Made by a program: the position numbers and the translations under genes. Source: JAZLJD01 sp045617725 (lineage in GTDB: Bacteria > Bacillota > Clostridia > Lachnospirales > Lachnospiraceae). From it: DNA of 22,328 bases. Below the pieces are notes generated by a model, which was given only the letters and a program-made list of their open reading frames with translations, was not told where the DNA came from and did not search any database. Shown piece after piece: positions 1 through 6,417 of this stretch. The DNA lies in contig JAZLJD010000024.1 in NCBI GenBank assembly GCA_045617725.1, forward strand, positions 1 through 22,328. Direction: 5' to 3'. The number at the start of each line of letters is the position of its first letter. Position 1 is the first letter of the stretch.

Positions 1-59
1 ACATACTGAACCGCATCCAGCTTAAACTGTTTGTCGTGTTGTTTACTTTTACGTGGCAT
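1..59 (-). CDS. IS3-type transposase OrfA, N-terminal fragment cut by window edge
   Basis: The minus strand from 59 reads MPRKSKQHDKQFKLDAVQY and runs off the window. KQFKLDAVQY is the typical start of the helix-turn-helix OrfA protein of IS3-family (IS150-like) elements, which binds the terminal repeats and is usually joined to a DDE OrfB by frameshifting. A clear ribosome binding site (GAGGAGGA, 67-74) precedes the ATG by seven bases. The rest of the gene, the OrfB partner and the far terminal repeat lie outside the window. I could not identify the near terminal inverted repeat with confidence; it should lie between about 75 and 125, directly against the stop codon of the next gene. The family call rests on 19 residues. 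Confidence 0.7.
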   Translation of the reverse strand, partial: MPRKSKQHDKQFKLDAVQY

Positions 60-125
60 GATGAGATCCTCCTCTTTGGATATAATACTATTTTTTAAGA
101 GAAATCTCATTTTAATTTGAACTAT

Positions 126-836
126 TTATATACTAACAGCAATATCATACAAATATAGTCTATCATCAGATGCATGTCTGATTAGCATTTCAATTCTAAA
201 AATATTATAACGTTCTAAACTTCCGCTCTCCGAATATACTGGTAATGCAAATCTTGATGTAAATCTGTACCAACCATATTTAGCATCAGTACCATGTTTC
301 GTTTTAAAATTCTCCTGCCATCTTTTGTTTGTCGCATACCTGAGTAATAATGGCACCTTCGTCGTTGCATTTGCTTTAGCTTTCGCATAAGCCCCTTTCA
401 ATCTGATTGTATCATTTGACCCCTTCAGTTCATTTGGAAAATCATCACCTACATAAACAATATCAGCTGTTTCTAGTATTTCACAACTCTCCTCAACGTA
501 TTGCCATAAATACTCCTCAACATCCTTCCAATTGATTCCTTGTCGCCCCATAAACCGAATATCATTTATGATAACTATTGGATGTCCTTTCTCATCTCTT
601 ATTACACTACTATGTCCATATACACTGCTATTTGATGTAGCAACTGTTAGTCGTATATAATATAGCATCATTCGAAGTTGATAATCCGGCATTGTACGTC
701 TACCTGATTCCCAATCTTCCCAAGTCCGAAGAGGTATTCCTAGTTTTTCGGACATTTCTCTTTGATTAAGTCCTATATCAAGTCGCAAACCTTTTAGACG
801 CTCTGCCTGCATTATATTTCTCTCACGTTCACTCAT
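126..836 (-). CDS. XRE-type HTH protein with a MuF/polyvalent-protein-like C-terminal domain
   Basis: This 236-residue protein has an XRE-like helix-turn-helix at about residues 10-60 (LNQREMSEKLGIPLRTWEDW), suggesting DNA binding. Residues about 75-236 form a second domain with IVYVGDDFPNEL, AKAKANATTK, YGWYRFTSRFALPVY, ERYNIF and MLIRHASDDRLYLYDI. From memory this resembles domains at the C-terminal ends of MuF-type phage proteins and other large polyvalent proteins of Firmicutes mobile elements, some of which are related to the BECR (barnase/EndoU/RelE) RNase fold; that is an inference and no catalytic residue is proven. The start overlaps the stop of the upstream gene by four bases (ATGA) and has AAAGGA seven bases before it, so the two are translationally coupled. 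The DNA is clearly more AT-rich than the neighbouring housekeeping genes and ends 67 bases from the transposase start, which suggests acquired DNA. It could be a toxin, an antitoxin-like repressor, or both in one chain. Confidence 0.75.
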   Translation of the reverse strand: MSERERNIMQAERLKGLRLDIGLNQREMSEKLGIPLRTWEDWESGRRTMPDYQLRMMLYYIRLTVATSNSSVYGHSSVIRDEKGHPIVIINDIRFMGRQGINWKDVEEYLWQYVEESCEILETADIVYVGDDFPNELKGSNDTIRLKGAYAKAKANATTKVPLLLRYATNKRWQENFKTKHGTDAKYGWYRFTSRFALPVYSESGSLERYNIFRIEMLIRHASDDRLYLYDIAVSI

Positions 837-1255
837 AGCAATCCTTTCAAATTAAAACAGATATCACTATCTATTGTCGGATCATACCAATCCTTGGTAC
901 ATAATTCTCCAAAATTAATACTTATAAGCGCCTTTTTAAAATCATCTTCATCTTCACTGAAAAGTAAAGTAAGCATTGAATACATCTTGTTGCATACATC
1001 AATAATAATTTCTTTCATACAAGAATCCGGTATTCCCTTAAAATTCGGTTCACCTTCACATTCACCAGCATGTATATCTTCTATTTTCCCATTTCGATAG
1101 ATTACGGCAGTCAAGGCTTTTGCCAATCTTTTCAAGATCATATCATGAACATAGCCATCATCTAACAATAAATCAATTTCTTCATCTGATAATGTTTTTT
1201 CCAATTCAGACGCCACTCTTTGTTCATATTCGTAATAGATATCATCCAAAACCAT
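833..1255 (-). CDS. Acidic protein of unknown function, first gene of two-gene accessory operon
   Basis: I do not recognise this 140-residue protein. It is strongly acidic (LEKTLSDEEIDLLLDDGY, FSEDEDDF), predicted mostly helical, and has scattered cysteines without a metal-site pattern, no signal peptide and no membrane segment. The start has a strong AAAGGGGG ribosome binding site close upstream, and a good promoter lies at 1303-1331. It overlaps the downstream HTH gene by four bases, so the two proteins are probably made in fixed ratio and may bind one another. An acidic small partner beside an HTH/nuclease-like protein is the usual shape of a toxin-antitoxin or phage-defence pair, but the sequence gives no direct proof. 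It could instead be an ordinary mobile-element accessory protein. Confidence 0.7.
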   Translation of the reverse strand: MVLDDIYYEYEQRVASELEKTLSDEEIDLLLDDGYVHDMILKRLAKALTAVIYRNGKIEDIHAGECEGEPNFKGIPDSCMKEIIIDVCNKMYSMLTLLFSEDEDDFKKALISINFGELCTKDWYDPTIDSDICFNLKGLL

Positions 1256-1283
1256 TTAGTCCTATCCCCCTTTCTTATATTTT

Positions 1284-1298
1284 CCACGCATTTCGTGG
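1284..1298. promoter_or_regulatory. Palindrome at the predicted transcription start, candidate operator
   Basis: CCACG-CATTT-CGTGG is a perfect 5-bp inverted repeat with a 5-base centre. It begins four bases downstream of the -10 box (1303-1308) and covers the predicted start site near 1296. A site there would block polymerase, so it is a plausible operator for autoregulation by the HTH protein of the same operon. It could also simply form a small hairpin at the 5' end of the mRNA. Confidence 0.4.
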
Positions 1299-1302
1299 TT
1301 GA

Positions 1303-1331
1303 ATAATATCACAAGGAGCACTTCACGTCAA
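1303..1331 (-). promoter_or_regulatory. Sigma-A-type promoter of the two-gene accessory operon
   Basis: On the minus strand a -35 box TTGACG (1326-1331) is followed by a 17-base spacer and a -10 box TATTAT (1303-1308). Both hexamers match the consensus at five of six positions. The predicted start at about 1296 leaves a leader of about 40 bases containing the ribosome binding site of the 140-residue gene. Confidence 0.65.
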
Positions 1332-1420
1332 TTATAATCATTAATAAACGCCAAAAAGTTAGTACCACTGCCTCAATAGCTTTTTCTATGTTCTTAATTA
1401 GTTCTAAATATTATCTGAGC

Positions 1421-1466
1421 AAAAAAAGAACTCTGTTCCAACCGTTAAGGTCAAAACAGAGTTCTC
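1421..1466 (-). terminator. Intrinsic terminator downstream of ppdK
   Basis: Minus-strand RNA would form an 11-bp perfect stem (AGAACTCTGTT at 1455-1465 with AACAGAGTTCT at 1427-1437) with a 17-base loop, followed by a run of seven U. It lies about 125 bases after the ppdK stop and separates the housekeeping region from the accessory patch. The stretch 1332-1420 between this terminator and the accessory promoter is AT-rich and shows nothing I can name. Confidence 0.85.
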
Positions 1467-1518
1467 AGTGTTTACTTTATTTTCGCAACTTTTATGCTAG
1501 GGATAGCATTACTTATTA

Positions 1519-1609
1519 GCGATAGCTGGCCTGCGCATCGCTCTCGATGTTTTTCTTCGAAAAACACCTGCCGCGAAGCTTGCCCTGCGATTAATTCTTC
1601 GAATTAATC
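1519..1609. repeat. REP-like multi-hairpin element overlapping the end of ppdK
   Basis: Several short hairpins are packed together: GATTAATTC-TTC-GAATTAATC (1589-1609, 9 bp stem), GTTTTTC-TTC-GAAAAAC (1549-1565, 7 bp stem), an imperfect palindrome around AAGCTT (1572-1582), CATCG-ctct-CGATG (1536-1548) and GCGAT/ATCGC arms at 1519-1541. The first two share the TTCTTCGAA core. The modular build resembles dispersed intergenic repeats of Lachnospiraceae. The ppdK stop codon lies inside the first hairpin, so the last residues of the protein (INSKN) are encoded by the element. Confidence 0.5.
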
Positions 1610-4218
1610 TCTGCCTGGGCGGCAGCGAGGCGTGCGATGGGTACACGGAACGGTGAGCAGGAAACATAGTCGAGGCCGATCTGGTGGCAGAATTCAACGG
1701 AGGAAGGATCACCGCCGTGCTCGCCACAGATACCGATGTGGAGATTCGGGTTAACGGGCTTACCAAGCTCAATGGCCATCTTCATAAGCTTACCAACACC
1801 GCTTCTGTCCAGTTTGGCAAACGGGTCGTTCTCAAGGATCTTCTTGTCGTAATATGCGGAAAGGAACTTACCGGCATCATCACGGGAGAAGCCGAAGCAC
1901 ATCTGTGTAAGGTCGTTGGTACCGAAGCAGAAGAAATCTGCATCCTGAGCAATTTCGTCTGCGGTAAGTGCAGCACGAGGAATCTCTATCATAGTACCAA
2001 CCTGATACTTAAGGTCGGAACCAACTGCAGCGATTTCTGCATCAGCAGTTTCAATAACAACTTTCTTGACGTACTTGAGCTCAAGTTCGGAAGAAACAAG
2101 AGGAATCATAATTTCGGGCTCTACATTCCAGTCGGGATGAATCTTCTTGGTATGAAGAGCTGCACGAATAACTGCCTTGGTCTGCATCTTGGCAATTTCA
2201 GGATAGGTAACTGCAAGACGGCATCCACGATGACCCATCATAGGGTTGAACTCGTGCAGTGCGGAGATGAAGGACTTAATCTCCTCAACCGGCTTGCCCT
2301 GTGCTTCTGCAAGCTTCACAATATCTGTTTCATCGGTAGGAACGAACTCATGAAGAGGCGGATCCAGGAAACGGATACATACCGGCCAGCCTTCCAAAGC
2401 ATCGTATAACTTCTCAAAGTCCCCCTGCTGATAAGGAAGAATCTTGTCAAGGGCCTTCTCTCTCTCTTCAACCGTATCTGCGCAAATCATTTCACGGAAT
2501 GCTGCAATACGATCTGCTTCGAAGAACATATGCTCGGTACGGCAAAGACCGATACCCTCAGCACCCAGCTCGCGGGCTTTACGTGCATCCTGCGGAGTAT
2601 CTGCATTGGTACGTACTTTTAACTTGCGATATTTGTCAGCCCAGCTCATAATACGGCCGAACTCACCGGCAATCGTAGCATCTACGGTAGGAATCAGGCC
2701 ATCGTAAATGTTACCGGTTGAACCATCAATAGAAATGCAGTCACCTTCGGTAAAGGTCTTGCCACCTAAGGTGAACTTCTTATTCTCCTCATCCATAACG
2801 ATATCACCGCAGCCGGATACGCAGCACTTACCCATACCACGTGCTACAACAGCTGCATGGCTGGTCATACCGCCACGAACTGTCAGTATACCCTGAGCAG
2901 CCTTCATACCGGTGATGTCTTCGGGGCTGGTCTCAAGACGGACAAGAACAACCTTCTCGCCTCTTGCTTTCCACTCCTCTGCGTCATCAGCGGAAAAAAC
3001 AATCTTACCGCAGGCAGCACCCGGTGATGCACCAAGGCCCTTGCCAAGCGGAGTAGTCTTCTTAATTACCTTAACGTCGAACTGAGGATGAAGAAGAGTA
3101 TCCAGGTTACGAGGATCAATCATTGCAACTGCCTCTTCCTCGGTACGCATACCTTCATCTACAAGGTCACAGGCAATCTTGAGAGCAGCCTGTGCGGTTC
3201 TCTTACCGTTACGCGTCTGAAGCATGTAAAGCTTACCATGCTCAACCGTAAACTCCATATCCTGCATATCTCTGTAATGAGATTCAAGAATTTCGCAAAC
3301 ATTTTTAAACTGTGCAAAAGCTTCCGGGAACTTCTCTGCCATCTCGGCAATCTTCATAGGAGTACGAACACCGGCAACAACGTCCTCGCCCTGTGCATTC
3401 GTTAAGAACTCACCGAATAAACCTTTGGCTCCGGTTGCGGGGTCACGTGTAAATGCAACACCGGTACCGCAGTCATCACCCATATTACCAAATGCCATGG
3501 ACTGAACATTTACTGCAGTTCCCCAGGAATAAGGGATATCATTGTCACGACGGTATACATTGGCACGGGGATTGTCCCAGCTTCTGAATACAGCCTTAAT
3601 TGCGCCAATCAACTGCTCCTTCGGATCATCCGGGAAATCATTGCCGATGGTAGCCTTATATTTAGCCTTGAACTGGTTAGCCAGCTCCTTTAAGTCATTC
3701 GCATCAAGTTCAACGTCCTGCTTAACGCCCTTTTGGTTCTTCATGGCGTCAATCAGCTCTTCGAAGTCTTTCTTGCTGACTTCCATAACTACGTCAGAAT
3801 ACATCTGAACGAAACGTCTATAGCAATCCCATGCCCAACGGGGATTTTGGGATTTCTCAGCAAGTACATTAACTACCTGCTCGTTAAGTCCTAAATTAAG
3901 AATTGTATCCATCATACCGGGCATAGATGCACGTGCGCCGGAACGAACGGAAACCAAAAGAGGATTCTCGATATCACCGAACTTCTTGCCGGTCATCTCC
4001 TCCAATTTCAGAATGTACTCGTCAATCTGTGCCTGAATCTCGGCATTAATCTGACGACCATCCTCATAATATTGTGTACAAGCTTCGGTTGTAATGGTGA
4101 AACCCTGGGGTACGGGAAGACCGATATTCGTCATCTCTGCAAGGTTTGCGCCCTTACCGCCCAGAAGGTTACGCATGTCAGCCTGACCCTCCTGGAACAA
4201 ATAAACCCATTTCTTCAT
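1591..4218 (-). CDS. ppdK: Pyruvate, phosphate dikinase
   Basis: This cytoplasmic enzyme interconverts pyruvate + ATP + phosphate with PEP + AMP + pyrophosphate, used in anaerobic clostridia for PPi-linked glycolysis or PEP supply. At 875 residues it has the family's normal length. Visible parts in order: the N-terminal nucleotide-binding domain (LLGGKGANLAEM, residues 18-29; SVRSGARASMPGMMDT around 90-104), the swivelling phosphohistidine domain with GGMTSHAAVVARG (catalytic His454), and the C-terminal PEP/pyruvate TIM barrel with FGTNDLTQMCFGFSRDD and catalytic Cys831 in GICGEHGGDP. The ATG has a GAAGGAGGT ribosome binding site with a rather long 12-base gap. It is monocistronic, with its own promoter carrying a cre-like site and a terminator at 1421-1466. 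The C-terminal tail after RLAAAQAE is encoded by a hairpin repeat. Confidence 0.97.
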   Translation of the reverse strand: MKKWVYLFQEGQADMRNLLGGKGANLAEMTNIGLPVPQGFTITTEACTQYYEDGRQINAEIQAQIDEYILKLEEMTGKKFGDIENPLLVSVRSGARASMPGMMDTILNLGLNEQVVNVLAEKSQNPRWAWDCYRRFVQMYSDVVMEVSKKDFEELIDAMKNQKGVKQDVELDANDLKELANQFKAKYKATIGNDFPDDPKEQLIGAIKAVFRSWDNPRANVYRRDNDIPYSWGTAVNVQSMAFGNMGDDCGTGVAFTRDPATGAKGLFGEFLTNAQGEDVVAGVRTPMKIAEMAEKFPEAFAQFKNVCEILESHYRDMQDMEFTVEHGKLYMLQTRNGKRTAQAALKIACDLVDEGMRTEEEAVAMIDPRNLDTLLHPQFDVKVIKKTTPLGKGLGASPGAACGKIVFSADDAEEWKARGEKVVLVRLETSPEDITGMKAAQGILTVRGGMTSHAAVVARGMGKCCVSGCGDIVMDEENKKFTLGGKTFTEGDCISIDGSTGNIYDGLIPTVDATIAGEFGRIMSWADKYRKLKVRTNADTPQDARKARELGAEGIGLCRTEHMFFEADRIAAFREMICADTVEEREKALDKILPYQQGDFEKLYDALEGWPVCIRFLDPPLHEFVPTDETDIVKLAEAQGKPVEEIKSFISALHEFNPMMGHRGCRLAVTYPEIAKMQTKAVIRAALHTKKIHPDWNVEPEIMIPLVSSELELKYVKKVVIETADAEIAAVGSDLKYQVGTMIEIPRAALTADEIAQDADFFCFGTNDLTQMCFGFSRDDAGKFLSAYYDKKILENDPFAKLDRSGVGKLMKMAIELGKPVNPNLHIGICGEHGGDPSSVEFCHQIGLDYVSCSPFRVPIARLAAAQAEINSKN

Positions 4219-4292
4219 AGTTGCTTATATACCTCCTTCGTAAGTTATAAGTCTTCTTTCATCTGTTATTCCATTTTCTCTTTAGACAAGTT

Positions 4293-4321
4293 ATGTTACC
4301 ACAGAAAAAAAGCGCTTTCAA
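4293..4321 (-). promoter_or_regulatory. Promoter of ppdK
   Basis: The minus strand carries TTGAAA (4316-4321), a 17-base spacer and TAACAT (4293-4298). The predicted start is near 4286, giving a leader of about 68 bases to the ppdK ATG. The -10 box is only a four-of-six match, which fits a regulated promoter. Confidence 0.55.
4307..4320 (-). promoter_or_regulatory. cre-like (CcpA) site over the ppdK -35 box
   Basis: The minus strand reads TGAAAGCGCTTTTT, matching 12 of 14 positions of the palindromic catabolite-responsive-element ideal TGAAAGCGCTTTCA, including the central GCGC. It overlaps the -35 hexamer and part of the spacer. In Firmicutes CcpA binding at such a position normally represses in the presence of preferred sugars. 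The binding is inferred. Confidence 0.5.
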
Positions 4322-4341
4322 TACGAATTTTGTGAAAAATA

Positions 4342-4370
4342 TTGCAATTTGTTAAGTTTGTAACTATAAT
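4342..4370 (+). promoter_or_regulatory. Plus-strand promoter divergent from ppdK
   Basis: TTGCAA (4342-4347), a 17-base spacer and a perfect TATAAT (4365-4370) point toward increasing coordinates. The -35 boxes of this promoter and the ppdK promoter are 20 bases apart. No plus-strand gene follows; the only element downstream is an intrinsic terminator. Confidence 0.45.
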
Positions 4371-4376
4371 ATATTT

Positions 4377-4433
4377 GTCACAGATTTTTATAAATACGCC
4401 CTATTCGTTCTGCCTTTGGGCAGTTTTTTTTTT
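4377..4433 (+). ncRNA. Candidate ~57-nt small RNA ending in an intrinsic terminator
   Basis: Transcription from the promoter at 4342-4370 would start near G4377. It would stop at the hairpin CTGCC-TTTG-GGCAG (4410-4423), followed by ten T (4424-4433). The interval contains no ATG-initiated reading frame. On the opposite strand the hairpin lacks a U-run, so it is directional. An alternative is that the hairpin simply blocks antisense transcription into the end of the DUF2752 gene. Confidence 0.35.
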
Positions 4434-4450
4434 GCCCATCAGACAGCTCA

Positions 4451-4486
4451 CACAAAAATATCCCAAGCACATTATAGCACTTGGGA
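4451..4486 (-). terminator. Intrinsic terminator of the glyS-DUF2752 transcript
   Basis: In minus-strand RNA UCCCAAGUGC pairs with GUGCUUGGGA (4461-4486) over 10 bp including two G-U pairs, with a six-base loop, then UAUUUUUGUG. The G-U pairs make the stem complete only in this orientation. It starts eight bases after the DUF2752 stop codon. Confidence 0.75.
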
Positions 4487-4493
4487 CATCGTC

Positions 4494-4931
4494 TTAACAC
4501 ATATAGAAATCATAAGCAATTGCAAAAACATTCTTAACGATAAACTGGCCAAAAATCAAAACCAGCGCTATCACCGCATAAGCCGTCTTGAACTCCATAA
4601 CCCTGAATCGCCCGGGCCACAGATAATGCAGCGTATTCCGAATCATAAACACGATATACATGACGATTGCATACGGCACGAACGGATGATAGTAAAAGGA
4701 ACTTAAGACATCCCCGTGCAAAAAATACTCAATCGCTCTCGTACCGCCGCAGCCGGGGCAATAAATTCCGCAGAATTCCCGAAGACCGCAAACCATCGGA
4801 TGTACGGCTACGCTGTCATACCACAAAAGGAATGCTACGGACAACGGAGCCAGCGTATATCCAAGGATAAGAAGAATCATCTCGGCTTCTGCATTTCGAA
4901 TTCGTTCAAACAGTTTCTTAATCCTGCTCAT
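4494..4931 (-). CDS. DUF2752 family membrane protein
   Basis: This 145-residue protein carries the DUF2752 hallmark CPGCGGTRA (about residues 59-67) after a first membrane segment (about 18-38). Further hydrophobic stretches are at about 80-97 and 113-136, so it likely spans the membrane three times. The family is widespread in Bacteroidetes and Firmicutes with no established biochemical role; the cysteines suggest metal or disulfide chemistry at the membrane. Its ATG overlaps the glyS stop by one base (TAATG), so it is translated from the glyS transcript, and a terminator follows. Pairing with glyS is probably transcriptional convenience rather than function. Confidence 0.85.
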   Translation of the reverse strand: MSRIKKLFERIRNAEAEMILLILGYTLAPLSVAFLLWYDSVAVHPMVCGLREFCGIYCPGCGGTRAIEYFLHGDVLSSFYYHPFVPYAIVMYIVFMIRNTLHYLWPGRFRVMEFKTAYAVIALVLIFGQFIVKNVFAIAYDFYMC

Positions 4932-6328
4932 TAGAATGTAAACTTATCTGCAAAGAATGCATCCAATTCATCAATCTTTACACGAACCTGTTCCATGGTA
5001 TCACGGAAACGTACGGTTACGCACTGGTCGGTTTCGGAATCAAAGTCGTAAGTAATGCAGAACGGAGTACCGATTTCATCCTGTCTTCTGTAACGCTTGC
5101 CGATATTTCCACGATCGTCGAACTCACAGTTATATTTCTTGGAAAGTTCGGTGAAGATCTTCTCGGCACCCTCGTTTAATTTTTTGCTCAGAGGAAGGAC
5201 ACCAATCTTAACGGGAGCCAAAGCCGGATGGAAATGAAGTACGGTACGTACATCGGGAGCTTCCTCGGTTCCGATATTCTCCTCATCGTAAGCTGCGCAA
5301 AGGAATGCAAGAACAACACGGTCAGCACCCAGTGAAGGCTCTACGACGTAAGGGATGTACTTCTCACTGGTCTCGTCATCGAAGTAGCTCATATCCTGGC
5401 CGGATACATTCTGATGCTGGGTAAGGTCATAATCCGTACGATCGGCGATACCCCAAAGCTCGCCCCAACCGAACGGGAAGAGGAACTCGATATCGGTAGT
5501 ACCCTTAGAATAGAAACAAAGCTCCTCGGGAGAATGATCACGAAGTCTCATCTCATCTTCCTTAATACCGAGAGAAATGAGCCAGTCACGGCAGAAGCCT
5601 CTCCAGTACTGGAACCATTCCATATCAGTGCCGGGCTTGCAGAAGAACTCAAGCTCCATCTGCTCGAACTCACGGGTACGGAAGGTGAAGTTACCGGGAG
5701 TAATCTCGTTACGGAAGGACTTACCGATCTGACCGATACCAAAAGGTACTTTCTTACGGCTGCTTCTCTGTACGTTCTTAAAGTTAACGAAGATACCCTG
5801 TGCAGTCTCGGGACGAAGGTAAACGATGGACTTGGCATCCTCGGTAACGCCCTGGAAGGTCTTGAACATCAGGTTGAACTGACGGATATCGGTAAAGTTG
5901 TGCTTACCACAGGTCGGGCAAGGAATATTCTGCTCGCGGATAAAGGTCATCATCTTCTCCTGGGACCATGCATCCACACTGCCCTCAAGTGCAATGCCTT
6001 TCTCAGCACAGAAATCTTCAATCAGCTTATCTGCACGGAATCTCTCATGGCACTCACGGCAATCCATAAGAGGATCTGCAAATCCCTTTAAGTGACCGGA
6101 AGCAACCCAGGTCTGAGGATTCATAAGGATTGCACAGTCAACACCTACGTTGTAGGGGCTCTCCATGATGAACTTCTGCCACCATGCACGCTTTACGTTG
6201 TTCTTAAGCTCAACACCTAAATTACCGTAGTCCCAAGTATTAGCCAGGCCGCCGTAAATTTCGGAGCCGGGATAGATAAAGCCTCTCGCCTTGGCAAGGG
6301 CTGCAATTTTCTCCATTGTTTTTTCCAT
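4931..6328 (-). CDS. glyS: Glycyl-tRNA synthetase, single-chain type
   Basis: This enzyme charges tRNA-Gly with glycine in the cytoplasm. It is the dimeric (alpha-2) class II form found in many Firmicutes, archaea and eukaryotes, not the GlyQ/GlyS tetramer. Visible features: N-terminal YPGSEIYGGLANTWDYGNLG, paired CxxC zinc ligands in the insertion (CREC and CPTC), motif 2 (FRNEITPGNFTFRTREFEQ), motif 3 (SLGADRVVLAFL) and the C-terminal anticodon-binding domain. I place the start at the ATG at 6328 (MEKTMEK, 465 residues), which matches the family N-terminus; an in-frame TTG at 6340 and GTG at 6337 lie too close to the AGGAAAGG ribosome binding site. It has its own promoter at 6381-6409. The leader is only about 46 bases, so there is no T-box. 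Confidence 0.96.
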   Translation of the reverse strand: MEKTMEKIAALAKARGFIYPGSEIYGGLANTWDYGNLGVELKNNVKRAWWQKFIMESPYNVGVDCAILMNPQTWVASGHLKGFADPLMDCRECHERFRADKLIEDFCAEKGIALEGSVDAWSQEKMMTFIREQNIPCPTCGKHNFTDIRQFNLMFKTFQGVTEDAKSIVYLRPETAQGIFVNFKNVQRSSRKKVPFGIGQIGKSFRNEITPGNFTFRTREFEQMELEFFCKPGTDMEWFQYWRGFCRDWLISLGIKEDEMRLRDHSPEELCFYSKGTTDIEFLFPFGWGELWGIADRTDYDLTQHQNVSGQDMSYFDDETSEKYIPYVVEPSLGADRVVLAFLCAAYDEENIGTEEAPDVRTVLHFHPALAPVKIGVLPLSKKLNEGAEKIFTELSKKYNCEFDDRGNIGKRYRRQDEIGTPFCITYDFDSETDQCVTVRFRDTMEQVRVKIDELDAFFADKFTF

Positions 6329-6380
6329 TGTAAACACCAAACCTTTCCTGATTTTTATGAAAAGAAATAACTAAAACAGA

Positions 6381-6409
6381 ATTATAGCCGATAAAATAAC
6401 GCATTTCAA
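6381..6409 (-). promoter_or_regulatory. Promoter of glyS
   Basis: On the minus strand TTGAAA (6404-6409), a 17-base spacer and a perfect TATAAT (6381-6386) lie just after the recO stop codon. The predicted start is near 6374. This makes glyS independent of the era-recO transcript. Confidence 0.75.
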
Positions 6410-6417
6410 GGCAATTT

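Noticed and set aside
1684..2409. 241-codon plus-strand open frame
   Set aside because: It lies wholly antisense to the conserved coding sequence of ppdK, resembles no family and has no convincing ribosome binding site or promoter.
5414..6091. 225-codon plus-strand open frame
   Set aside because: It is antisense to glyS over its motif 2 and motif 3 regions; its openness reflects the codon bias of the real gene.
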